A stretch of DNA of 64,000 nt from Oxalobacteraceae bacterium (GTDB lineage Bacteria; Pseudomonadota; Gammaproteobacteria; Burkholderiales; Burkholderiaceae_D), in the NCBI GenBank assembly GCA_003537575.1, contig DPRS01000047.1, forward strand, positions 55,063 to 119,062. Direction: 5' to 3'. Shown in pieces: positions 26,375 to 35,700 of the stretch; position 1 is the stretch's first letter, and every line of letters starts with the position of its first letter. The translations under genes and the position numbers were made by a program. The notes beneath the pieces were generated by a model. That model did not search any database. It had not been told where the DNA came from and saw only the letters and a program-made list of their open reading frames with translations.

Positions 26375-26671
26375 ATGCCGTTCATGATCGAAACCTGGGA
26401 CAAGCCGAACCGCCAGGAATTGCGCCAGCAGACCCGCGCCGAGCACCTCGCCTACCTTGATGTGCATGCCGCGAAATTGCTGGCCTGTGGCGCCAAGCTC
26501 AACGACGACGGCAGCGACGCCGGCGGCGGCATCTATATCGTCGATGTGGACACCCGCGCCGAAGCCGAGCGATTCATCGCCGCCGACCCGTTTTCCCAGG
26601 TCGGCCTGTTCCGCGAAGTACGCATTACGCGCTGGCGGAAAGCCTACCTGGCCGGCGAGTGCTGCCTGTAA
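26375..26671 (+). CDS. YciI-like family protein
   Basis: A 98-residue protein with the YciI fold: MPFMIETWDKPNRQELRQQTRAEHLAYLD, then DDGSDAGGGIYIVDVDTRAEAERFIAADPF. The His and Asp of the HLAYLD region correspond to the family's conserved polar pair. Family members include dehalogenase-like and lactone-modifying enzymes as well as proteins of unknown role. It lies 14 bp after catC and 30 bp before pcaD, so a side role on muconolactone-type or chlorinated intermediates is plausible but unproven. Confidence 0.75.
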   Translation: MPFMIETWDKPNRQELRQQTRAEHLAYLDVHAAKLLACGAKLNDDGSDAGGGIYIVDVDTRAEAERFIAADPFSQVGLFREVRITRWRKAYLAGECCL

Positions 26672-26701
26672 CGCATCGTCCCATCTACTTAAGAGGTAAT
26701 C

Positions 26702-27481
26702 ATGCCCCAAGCCAAGCTCGCCGACGTCAGCATTCATTACCAGCTCGACGGCGATGAAAAGAATCCCGTGCTGGTGATGTCCAACTCGCTCGGCACCACG
26801 CTCGACATGTGGGCGCCGCAGGTCGAGGCGCTCTCGTCACGTTTTCGCCTGCTGCGTTACGACACCCGCGGCCACGGCCAGTCGCAGGTCACGCCCGGCC
26901 CCTATTCGATCCCGCAACTGGGCGGCGATGTGCTTGGCCTGCTCGACCATCTCGGCATCAAGAAGGCGCATTTTTGCGGCCTGTCGATGGGCGGCATCAC
27001 CGGCATGTGGCTGGCTTCCGCGCATCCGCAACGCATCGAGCGCCTGGTGCTCTCCAATACCGCCGCGCTGATCGGCCCGCCGGACGCCTGGACCACCCGC
27101 GCCGCCAAGGTGCAGCAGGAAGGCATGGCGTCGATCGCCTCCGCCGTGGTATCGCGCTGGCTGACGCCCGACTACGCTGAAAAGCATGCCGAGCAAGTTG
27201 CGTATCTGGAAAACATGCTGAAAGCTACGCCGGCCGAAGGCTATGCCGCCAACTGCATCGCCGTGCGCGACGCCGATTACCGCGAGGCCGTCAAGAAAAT
27301 CACCGCGCCGACCCTGGTGATCGCCGGCGCCGGCGACATTCCGACGCCGCCATCCGACGGCCGCTACCTGGCCGAATCTATCCTCGGCGCGAAGTATGTC
27401 GAACTGGCGGGCGCGCACCTGTCGAACCAGCAGGAACCGCAGCGTTACTCTGCTGCCGTACTGGAATTCCTGCAAGACTGA
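26702..27481 (+). CDS. pcaD: 3-oxoadipate enol-lactonase
   Basis: A 259-residue alpha/beta-hydrolase that opens 3-oxoadipate enol-lactone to beta-ketoadipate. The nucleophile elbow is CGLSMGG (about residue 94), the HGNSLGT-equivalent region reads VMSNSLGTTLDMWAPQ, and the C-terminal His is in AGAHLSNQQEP. AGAGGTAATC precedes the ATG. It ends the pca gene set and is followed by a strong terminator, so the transcript probably runs from 21932 to about 27560. Confidence 0.92.
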   Translation: MPQAKLADVSIHYQLDGDEKNPVLVMSNSLGTTLDMWAPQVEALSSRFRLLRYDTRGHGQSQVTPGPYSIPQLGGDVLGLLDHLGIKKAHFCGLSMGGITGMWLASAHPQRIERLVLSNTAALIGPPDAWTTRAAKVQQEGMASIASAVVSRWLTPDYAEKHAEQVAYLENMLKATPAEGYAANCIAVRDADYREAVKKITAPTLVIAGAGDIPTPPSDGRYLAESILGAKYVELAGAHLSNQQEPQRYSAAVLEFLQD

Positions 27482-27523
27482 AGCGATTTACCCCCTTCTT
27501 CCTTGCCTTGCCAGGAAGTTTAC

Positions 27524-27560
27524 ATGCCCTTGCGTCTAGCGACGACAAGGGCATTTTTTT
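27524..27560 (+). terminator. Rho-independent terminator after pcaD
   Basis: Stem ATGCCCTTG/CAAGGGCAT with a 13-nt loop, then seven Ts. It lies between pcaD and the convergent PBP1a gene. Confidence 0.9.
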
Positions 27561-27623
27561 ATGGCAGCGACAGTGCCGCCAGCGCTTGCCTGCGCTGAGA
27601 TCAAGGCAAGGGGCAATTCATTT

Positions 27624-30059
27624 TCACGGCGCCGGTACCGGCACCGTCGAATGTTGTTGCGTTGGCGAACTTCCGCGGCCCGCACCGGCAGGCGCGGGGC
27701 TATTGCCGCCAAAGAAACGATTCCATAAATTGCGGATCGGATCGCTCTCTTCCATGCCGACCGTGCGCACCGCGCCTTGGCCGGCGAATTCCTGGTAAGC
27801 CCAGTCGCCATCGGCTTGCACCAGCCCGTCAGGCAGCGGGCGCTGACTGTCCGGCTTGCCGCGCAAGGCCACCCGCATGTAATCGACCCAGATCGGCAGC
27901 GCCAGCGTGCTGCCGAATTCGCGATTGCCGAGCGACTTGGGCGTGTCGTATCCCAGCCAGGCCACTGCCACCACATTGCCGCCATAGCCGGCGAACCAGC
28001 CATCCATGGCATCGTCGGTGGTGCCGGTCTTGCCGGCCAGATCGGCGCGGCCGAGCTTCTGGCCGGCTGCGGCGGCGGTGCCGGAACGGGCGACGTCGCG
28101 CAGCATGCTGTCCATGATCCAGGCGTTGCGCACGTCGAGCACGCGTTCGCTGTCGTTGGGAGCGGCGGGTTTCTCCGCCAGCACATTGCCGCGCGCATCG
28201 GTGATCCTGGCGATCAGATAGGGCTGGCGCTGATAGCCGCCATTGGCGAACACGGCATAGGCGGACGCCATTTGCAAGGGCGTCACCGATCCGGTGCCGA
28301 GGGCCAGGGTCAGATTATCCGGGTGCTTGTCCGGCGTGAAGCCGAAGCGGCCCAGGTAATTCTGCGCATAGTTCGGCGTGATCTGCTGCAGGATGCGAAT
28401 CGACACCAGGTTCTTGGAGCGCTTCAGGCCGTAGCGCATCGACACCGGGCCATCATGGCTGCCATTGTCGTTTTGCGGGGTCCACGAGCGGCCGCTGCCG
28501 TCGGTCATTTCCAGCGGCGCGTCGTTGATCATGGTGGCCGGCGTCAAGCCTTTTTCCAGCGCCGCCGAATAGACGAAGGGCTTGATGGTCGAGCCCGGCT
28601 GGCGCCAGGCCTGGCTGACATGGTCGAACTGGCTGATGCCGAAGTCGAAGCCGCCGACCAGGGCGCGGTACGAGCCGTCATGGGCATTCAGGGCGACGAA
28701 AGCAGCCGCCACTTCCGGCAATTGCGCAATCGCCCATTTCTGCTTGCTGTCGCGCACCACGCGGATCACGGCGCCGGCGCGCACACCATTACTTGCCTTG
28801 GAGGCGAGTTTGGCGGCGGCGAAACGCAAGCCCTCGCCGGTGACGGTGATTTCCTCACCGGAGAGCAGTTGCGCGCGCACCGTCTTCGAGGAAGCCGCCA
28901 GCACCACTGCCGACTGCAGCTCGCCGCTGTCCGGATGTTTCAGCAAGGCTTCGGCGATTTCCTGGTCGCGTTCTTCCTCGTCGCCGGGCAGCTTGATGAA
29001 GGCTTCCGGCCCGCGGTAGCCGTGGCGGCGCTCATAATCCAGCACGCCGCGCCGCAGCGCCGCGTAGGCCGCATCCTGGTCGGCCTTGAGCAGGGTCGTG
29101 GTGACGTTGAAGCCGCGCGTGTAGGTCTCTTCCTTGAATTGCGAATACATGAACTTGCGCACCTGCTCGGCGGCGTATTCCGCGTGCGTGCCGTAGCGCT
29201 GCGCGTTGCCGCGCACCACCAGCTTTTGCTCGACCGCCTGGCGATGCTGGGCTTCGCTGATGAAATTCAGTTCGCGCATGCGTTTCAGGATATGCAGCTG
29301 GCGCTGGCGGGCGCGCTTGGGATTGACCACCGGATTCATGGTCGAGGGTGCTTTCGGCAGTCCGGCCAGCATCGCCGCTTCGGCCACGCTGATGTCGCGG
29401 ATGGGCTTGCCGAAATAGGTATAGGAAGCGGCGGCAAAGCCGTAGGCGCGCTCGCCGAGGTAAATCTGGTTCATGTACAGCTCGAGGATCTGGTCCTTGG
29501 ACAGTTCCTTTTCGATCTTGTAGGCCAGCAGGACTTCGTTGATCTTGCGCGAATAGGATTTTTCCCGCGTCAGGAAGAAATTGCGCGCCACCTGCATGGT
29601 GATGGTCGAGGCGCCCTGGCCGTTGCCGCCGCTGACGAGGTTGGACAAGGCGGCGCGCAGCACGCCCTTGTAATCGACGCCGTCGTGGCGGAAAAAATTT
29701 TCATCCTCGATCGCCAGCAGGGCGCGCGTCATCAGCGGAGGCATTTGCTTGATCGGCACAAATTCGCGCCGCTCTTCGCCGAATTCGCCGATCAAGACAT
29801 TATCGGCGGTATAGACCCGTAGCGGAATCTTCGGGCGGTAATCGGTCAGCGCATCGAGCTTGGGCAGGTTGGGCACCACCAGCACCAGGGCGTAGGTCGC
29901 CAGCAGGCCGCCGACCAGCAGCAGTACCAGCAGCGCCGCCAGCATGAAGCCGCCCAGGCGCCAGCGCCATGAGCGCGCGCCGGAACCGGACCTGGCGGCT
30001 TTGGCCTGTGGCGAGGATTTCGATGTTGAAGACGGTTTGGAAGATTTCGATGATTTCAT
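27624..30059 (-). CDS. mrcA: penicillin-binding protein 1A (bifunctional transglycosylase/transpeptidase)
   Basis: An 811-residue class-A PBP that polymerises and cross-links peptidoglycan on the periplasmic side of the inner membrane. After a Lys/Ser-rich cytoplasmic tail and one membrane segment (about residues 35-55), the glycosyltransferase domain shows EDENFFRHDGVD, GASTITMQVARNFFLTREKSYSRKINE and AMLAGLPKAPSTMNP. The transpeptidase domain has the catalytic Ser in PGSTIKPF, SKN in KRSKNLV, and KTG in AGKTGTT. The C-terminus is a Pro/Ala/Gly-rich tail. The frame is open 25 codons further upstream; I chose the ATG at 30059 because the Lys/Ser-rich start is typical. It stands alone. Confidence 0.92.
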   Translation of the reverse strand: MKSSKSSKPSSTSKSSPQAKAARSGSGARSWRWRLGGFMLAALLVLLLVGGLLATYALVLVVPNLPKLDALTDYRPKIPLRVYTADNVLIGEFGEERREFVPIKQMPPLMTRALLAIEDENFFRHDGVDYKGVLRAALSNLVSGGNGQGASTITMQVARNFFLTREKSYSRKINEVLLAYKIEKELSKDQILELYMNQIYLGERAYGFAAASYTYFGKPIRDISVAEAAMLAGLPKAPSTMNPVVNPKRARQRQLHILKRMRELNFISEAQHRQAVEQKLVVRGNAQRYGTHAEYAAEQVRKFMYSQFKEETYTRGFNVTTTLLKADQDAAYAALRRGVLDYERRHGYRGPEAFIKLPGDEEERDQEIAEALLKHPDSGELQSAVVLAASSKTVRAQLLSGEEITVTGEGLRFAAAKLASKASNGVRAGAVIRVVRDSKQKWAIAQLPEVAAAFVALNAHDGSYRALVGGFDFGISQFDHVSQAWRQPGSTIKPFVYSAALEKGLTPATMINDAPLEMTDGSGRSWTPQNDNGSHDGPVSMRYGLKRSKNLVSIRILQQITPNYAQNYLGRFGFTPDKHPDNLTLALGTGSVTPLQMASAYAVFANGGYQRQPYLIARITDARGNVLAEKPAAPNDSERVLDVRNAWIMDSMLRDVARSGTAAAAGQKLGRADLAGKTGTTDDAMDGWFAGYGGNVVAVAWLGYDTPKSLGNREFGSTLALPIWVDYMRVALRGKPDSQRPLPDGLVQADGDWAYQEFAGQGAVRTVGMEESDPIRNLWNRFFGGNSPAPAGAGRGSSPTQQHSTVPVPAP

Positions 30060-30435
30060 AAATGATGAAAGAAATTGCAGCGGAACTGCAGCACTGCAAG
30101 CTCCTGCGCGCCTTGGCAAGCCAGGCGATTGCAAATTTGCAAATAATAAAACCGGCTATTACTTTAACAGGCATCCCATCCAGGCAGCATTTTCATTACT
30201 TTTTGTAACGAAGGAAGAGAAGAATTGCAGTGATTTTGAGAAATGATGATGACTTTAGGCAAGAATTTCCTTGAAAAGTTGCCCTTGGACCATGGAATAT
30301 TTATCGCCAGACCGGGAATGCGGCGATAGCGCCGGCTCTTTCGCCTGCCTTTTGTCGTTCTATGATTAAATGCCGTCTTTGCAGCATCGCCTGATGTTGC
30401 CGGCGACAGCCGCCACCTGAACACGCTTGGAATTC
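30060..30435. other. intergenic region between divergent PBP1a and methyltransferase genes
   Basis: No gene seen. It holds a 14-bp perfect palindrome TTGCAAATTTGCAA (30129-30142), just outside the PBP1a start, and an inverted pair TATCGCC/GGCGATA (30302-30308, 30322-30328). Divergent promoters are expected here; no clear -35/-10 pair was identified. Confidence 0.4.
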
Positions 30436-31656
30436 ATGTCACTTTCCCCCTCCGTTTCCGACCACGCCGCCGATGGCGCCACCAGCCAGCCGCCGCAACT
30501 ATGCTGGAGCGAGGCGGGCGAAACCCGCTGCGCGCTCTGGCGCAGCGAGGGCGGGGCATCGCCGCCGAAGCGCGTGGTGATTGGCGACGATACATTGGCC
30601 GCCGATACCGCTTACCGGCTGGCCTGCGAAGGCACGGCGATCCTGTGGCGCGGCGATTTCCAGAATGCGCGGCAATTGCTGCAGGCGCTGGCGCGACGCG
30701 CCGACGGCAAGGGCCGCAAGGCAGACACGAAACCCAAATCCGGCAAGAAGGCCAAGCCCGCCGTCAGTCCGGTGGAGGCTTTTCATCTGCACCGCCAGGC
30801 GCAGGCGCAGCGCGCCCGCGTGCTAGGTATGCTGTTGCTGCCCTTCGACGCCGATTACGGCATTCCACTGCGACGCGCGCCCGACGTGCGGCAAGCCTGT
30901 CGCGAAGCATATGGCGACAATGATCTGCCTTTCGTGGCCTCGCTGCGCGAGCTGCAGGGCATCATCGGCGCGCATGAATGGCGCAAGAAAGGCGTCGAGA
31001 TTGCGGCGCTGGATGCGCGCATCCATCCACACTACGGCGTGTTTTCGCCGGTGCGCGGCGAATATCTCGACCTGGTCGCCAGGGCGCCCTTGCCGGCAAA
31101 TCCGCTGCCGCTGGCTTTCGACATCGGCACCGGCACCGGCGTGCTGGCGGCGCTGCTGGCGCGCCGCGGCGTCGGCCACGTAGTGGCGACCGATTGCGCG
31201 CCGCGCGCCCTCGCTTGCGCACGCGACAATCTGGCGCGCTTGCCGCTATCCGGGCGCGTCGAGGTGGTCGAGGCCGACCTGTTTCCGGAAGGACGCGCGC
31301 CGCTGCTGGTGTGCAATCCACCCTGGTTGCCGGCGCGCCCCAGTTCCGCGCTCGAACAGGCCGTGTACGACCCGGACAGCCGCATGCTGCGCGGATTTCT
31401 GAGTGGTGCTTCAGCGCACTTGGCGCCGGGCGGCGAAGCCTGGCTGATCCTGTCCGACCTCGCCGAACATCTCGGCCTGCGCTCGCGCGAGGAATTGCTG
31501 GCGCTGATCGACGCCGCCGGCCTGACGGTGGCCGGCCGGCTGGATGCGCGGCCGACGCATCCGAAGGCAAGCGACGCCGACGATCCGCTGCACGCGGCGC
31601 GCATGGCGGAAGTCACTTCGCTGTGGCGCCTGCAGCCTAAACAAGCGGCTGCCTGA
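30436..31656 (+). CDS. class I SAM-dependent methyltransferase with N-terminal extension
   Basis: A 406-residue protein. The C-terminal half is a Rossmann methyltransferase: AFDIGTGTGVLAALLARRG (SAM binding, about residues 225-243) and CNPPWLPARP, whose NPPW motif is typical of N-methylation of bases or Gln. The N-terminal 200 residues have no clear family and include a Lys-rich linker (KGRKADTKPKSGKKAKP). The target may be rRNA, DNA or a protein release factor; I cannot choose. It is convergent with the HTH/coiled-coil gene (20 bp apart). Confidence 0.75.
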   Translation: MSLSPSVSDHAADGATSQPPQLCWSEAGETRCALWRSEGGASPPKRVVIGDDTLAADTAYRLACEGTAILWRGDFQNARQLLQALARRADGKGRKADTKPKSGKKAKPAVSPVEAFHLHRQAQAQRARVLGMLLLPFDADYGIPLRRAPDVRQACREAYGDNDLPFVASLRELQGIIGAHEWRKKGVEIAALDARIHPHYGVFSPVRGEYLDLVARAPLPANPLPLAFDIGTGTGVLAALLARRGVGHVVATDCAPRALACARDNLARLPLSGRVEVVEADLFPEGRAPLLVCNPPWLPARPSSALEQAVYDPDSRMLRGFLSGASAHLAPGGEAWLILSDLAEHLGLRSREELLALIDAAGLTVAGRLDARPTHPKASDADDPLHAARMAEVTSLWRLQPKQAAA

Positions 31657-31676
31657 CCACCGGCATGGACGCCTGT

Positions 31677-32381
31677 TTAATGATTGCGCGGTTTGCCGCC
31701 GAAGATGCGGCGCCACCAGCCGCGCGGACCCGATGGCGGACGGCGCCGCTCTTTTCCGCCAGGTACGTCGGGGCTGGCATGCATTGATGCCGCCGCAGTC
31801 TGGCCAGCCGGAGGCATTGTGGCGGCAGCTCCGGCCGGTGCGACCGGCGAAGCAGGCGCCTCGGCCGCGGCAGATGCTGCCGTTGCCACCGGTGTCGCTG
31901 GTGTCGCTGGTGCCGCCCGATGGACGGATGTGTCCGATGCGGGCTGCTCTGGTTCCAGGGTCGGTACCTGGCGCGTCTGCTGCGTTTGCCTGTCATATTC
32001 GAGGAACAGGATTTTGTTTTCGAGGATCTTGATCAGGTGATCCTTGTCGGCCAGCCGCGCCCGCAATTCGGTTGTTACCTGATCTTTCACGCGCCGCAGC
32101 TCGGCTTCCAGCACGATGACCCTCTCCAGCGAACGTATACGCTCTTCCAGCAGTGCGATCCTGGTCTTGTCGGCCGATGTCCTGCCTGATTCCCTGGGTT
32201 TGGGCGCCGCTTGCGGGCTGTGCAGGCGGCCGTAAGCGCGCACCAGTTCCGTCGTGTCGATGCGGACATCGCCATCCTGCAGGACAGTCTTGGTCAGACG
32301 GCCGTTTTCAATATCGCGCATCAGTGTGGTGCGCGCCTTGCGGACCAGCTTTGCGGCATCGGTAAGGGTAACGAGCGCCAT
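31677..32381 (-). CDS. small HTH/coiled-coil protein (KfrA-like layout)
   Basis: A 234-residue protein. Residues 1-50 (TLTDAAKLVRKARTTLMRDIENGRLTKTV) look like a MerR-type helix-turn-helix; a coiled coil follows at about 70-125 (KTRIALLEERIRSLERV, ELRRVKDQVTTELRARL); then a Pro/Ala-rich linker; the last residues are basic and aromatic (RGWWRRIFGGKPRNH), compatible with an amphipathic membrane- or DNA-binding end. The layout recalls plasmid KfrA-type or entry-region proteins, but the sequence is not one I recognise. It is divergent from the 1039-residue coiled-coil/AsmA protein. The ATG at 32381 is chosen because the N-terminal extension upstream is not protein-like. Confidence 0.6.
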   Translation of the reverse strand: MALVTLTDAAKLVRKARTTLMRDIENGRLTKTVLQDGDVRIDTTELVRAYGRLHSPQAAPKPRESGRTSADKTRIALLEERIRSLERVIVLEAELRRVKDQVTTELRARLADKDHLIKILENKILFLEYDRQTQQTRQVPTLEPEQPASDTSVHRAAPATPATPVATAASAAAEAPASPVAPAGAAATMPPAGQTAAASMHASPDVPGGKERRRPPSGPRGWWRRIFGGKPRNH

Positions 32382-32511
32382 ATCCTGGATGATTGCCAAT
32401 TCAATAATTGGCCATGCTAAGCCAGAAGGATTCTTCCGGCTCAGGGATATATCAGAGGTCGGAAGGGCTGGCCGGACAAATGAATTTTGCGAAATGACTA
32501 ATGTGGAAATG

Positions 32512-32544
32512 TGCCGGCGCCGGCATTGTATATTTTGCAATATA
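32512..32544. repeat. paired dyads between the two divergent coiled-coil genes
   Basis: TGCCGGCGCCGGCA (32512-32525) is a perfect 14-bp palindrome; TATATT-TTGC-AATATA (32529-32544) is a perfect hairpin 3 bp further on. The 334-bp gap holds no gene. Position suits an operator for the divergent HTH protein. Confidence 0.5.
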
Positions 32545-32715
32545 TGTGGCACAAGCAACACGTATTTCTCTGTAAGCCCGAAAAACGACTTGTTCTCTGC
32601 TTCAGCTTGACGGCGATAGTGATAATCTGCAAAAGTTCCGCCAGGAAATTGACAATTATTAACAAATGTCCGGAGCTGGCGGGAGCGCGTGGCAGGTCTT
32701 ACCTTTTGAGGCAGC

Positions 32716-35700
32716 ATGGATAACTTCACCATATTTACCAAAACAGCCAAGGGCCTGGGGGAAGCCCTCGGCAAGACCAAGAACCTGTCACGCGAACAGC
32801 GCAAGATTCTCAAGGAAATCGATGGCAAGGCAAGCATGGGCGACCTGCTTGCGCAACTCGGCATGGGCGAAATCAAGCTGCAAGTCGCCATCGGTAAATT
32901 GCTTGCGGAGGATTACATCCGCGAATTTGGTTCTTCCGCGCCGCCGGGCGCCCATGTGGACGGTGAAACCGTGTTCGGCTTGACCGTTCCAGCCAAGATC
33001 GAAGCCGCCAACAGCCAGCTGACCATCGGCGATTTTTTCCGCGCCATGGAACAACCGCAGTCACAGTCTCAAGGCGCCAGCCTTAACTTCAAGAATTTGC
33101 CATCACTGGACGCCGACGCCGCACGCAAGGCGCGCGAGGAAGAAGCGGCGCAAGTGGAACAGGCGCGCCGCGCCATCGAGGAAGAAGCTCGCCGCATCAC
33201 CGAGCGCGCGCAACAGCAGGCCGCCGAAATGGCGCGCCGCCAGGCTGAACAGGAAGCGCGCCAGGCCGCCGAGCAGGCCCGGCTGGAGGCCGAAGCAAAG
33301 GCCAGGCAGGAAGCAGAACTGGCTCGCCAGCGGGCCGCCGAACAGGCGCGGCTGCAAGCCGAAGAACAAGCCAGGCTGCAAGAGCAGGCGCGCGCGAAAC
33401 AGGAAGCGGAAGTAAAAGCGCGTCGCGAAGCGGAGGAGCGCGCCCGCAAGGAAGCGGCCGAAGCAGAACGACAAGCCCGCATCAGGGCGGAACAGGAAGC
33501 GCGCCGGCTTGCGGAAGAAGCGGCCCGGCGCGCAGCCGAAGAGCGCGAAAGAGAACGTGAGAAGGAACGTGAGAAGGAGCTCGCCCGCAAGGAAGCGGAA
33601 GAGCTGGCACGGCGCCAGGCCGAGGAGCTAGCCAGAAAACAGGCGGAGGAACAGGCTCGCCTCAAGGCTGAAGAAGAAGCGCGGCTGGCGGCTGAAGCGC
33701 GCGCACGCGAGGAAGTCGAAGAGCTGGCCCGCGTACAGGCGGAGCAGGCGCGACTCGCAGCCGAGGCACGCGCGCGGGAAGAGGCTGAAGCGCAAGCCAG
33801 GCGCGAAGTCGAGGAGCAGGCGCGCAAGATCGCTGAAGAGCAGGCGCAAAAGGCAGCGCAGGAACAGACGCGCGCCAAGGCATGGGAAGCTGCGCGCCGG
33901 GCCGCCGAGGAACTGGCGCAGCGCGAGGCTGAAGCAAAGGCAAAAGCCGAAGCCGAGCTGCAGGAACGCCTGCGCGCCGAGGAAGAAGCGCGGCGGGCGG
34001 CCGAAGAGCAGGCCCGCCGTCAAGCCGAAGAAGACGCGCGCCGGCAGGCCGAGGAACAGGCTCGTCGCAAGGCAGAAGAGCAGGCGCGCCTGCAAGCGGA
34101 AGAACAAGCGCGCCTGGCTGCCGAGGAGCAGGCGCGCCGGGAAGCGGAGGCGCAGGCGGAAAGGGAGGCACGCGAGCGCGCCAGACAGGAAGCCGAAGAA
34201 GCCGCCCGCCTGAAGACCGAAGAAAAGGCGCGGCAAAAGGCGGAAGCCAAAGCCAGGAAGGAAGCCGAAGCGCAAGCGAAGCGGGAGGCCCGTGAACAGG
34301 CCCGGCGCGAGGTGGAAGAAAAAGCCCGGCTGGAAGCGGAACAAAAGGCGCAGCAGGCGGCCGAGGCCAAAGCCAGGAAAGAGGCCGAGCAGCAGGCGAA
34401 GCGCGAGGCCAGGGAAAAGGAACGGCAGGCTGCGGAAGAGGCGGCGCGCCTGAAAGCCGAAGAAGCCGCGCGCGCGAAAGCCGAAAAGGCAGCAAGCAAG
34501 GCGGCGCAGCAGGCGGCGGCCAGTGCGGCAAAGGACGCGGCCGCAAGCGCGGCGGAACAGCTGGCGCTGCAGGAAGCGCCGGAAGCAATGCCGGAAGAAA
34601 GCACGGCGCCGCCGGTGTCCGATGGCGGCATGCGCCTGGCGCTGTCGGTAAACTTCGGCAAGCTGGTCCGCCTGGGGGCGCTGGCGATGGTGGTGCTGGC
34701 TGCCGCGGGCCTGGCCTTGCTGCACGTGGTGCCGTTCAACGGCCGCCTGACGCAACTGGAACAGGATGCCGGCGCGCAGTTCGGCCAGCCGGTCAAGATC
34801 GGCGCCTTGAACCTGTCATTGTTCCCGCATCCGCACTGGCGCCTGCAGCAGGTGGCCATCGGCGACCAGGGGCAGATCGCTATGCCGCGGGTCAACGCCG
34901 GCGTCGAGCTGGGCAGCCTGTTTTCCGGGACGATGCAATTCAAGTCGATGGAATTGGTATCGCCGGTCGTCAATGACGAGGGGCTGGGCTGGATCCTGTT
35001 CGGACGCTCGTCCAACGCCGCATGGCAGTCGGCATCGCTGAGCGCCACCGATGTCAGGTTGCGTTCGCGGCATATGCAACTGCCGGCTTTCGATGCCAGC
35101 GCCGAACTCGACGGTGAAAGCAGCTGGCGCAAGATCATGCTGAGGGCGTCGGCTGAAAAGCTCCACATCGATTTGCAGCGCGCCGCCGGCGCATTACGTT
35201 TCGAATTGATAGCCAATGACATCGTCTTGCCCTTCGGCGGTTCGCTGGCGTTTGACACCTTCAATGCCAGCGGCACCGTCGCGCCCGATGCGCTGGAAAT
35301 CGGCAAATTCACCGGCGTCGTCCACGACGGCACGGTCAGCGGCGCCGGGGTTTTGCGCTGGAAGGATGGCTGGAGCCTGACGGGCGAGGCGCAGGCGCGC
35401 CAGCTCACGCCGGCAAAGCTGGCGCCAGCCTTGCTGCAGAGCGGCGCGCTGGATGGCAGTTTCAAATACGCGATGCAGGCAACCGAAGCCGGCACGCTGT
35501 TCGCTTCGCCGCAAATCCGCGGCAGCTTCAGCATCGGCAATGGCGTCTTGCTGGGCGTGGACATGGCCAGCCAGGTGATGGGCCAGGCCGGCAGCGGCAA
35601 AACTTCATTCAATGAAATCAGCGGCGATTTCACGCTGGCTGGCGGAAAACTCCAGTTGTCCAGGATGCGCCTGACGGCAGGCCTGTTGTCGGCTGCCGGC

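Noticed and set aside
27777..29822. 681-residue open frame antisense to PBP1a
   Set aside because: His/Arg/Gln-rich shadow; the reverse strand has complete PBP motifs.
33100..34560. DNA tandem repeat or CRISPR-like array
   Set aside because: The repetition comes from codons for E, A, R, K and Q in a coding region; units are not equal in length and there are no spacers.
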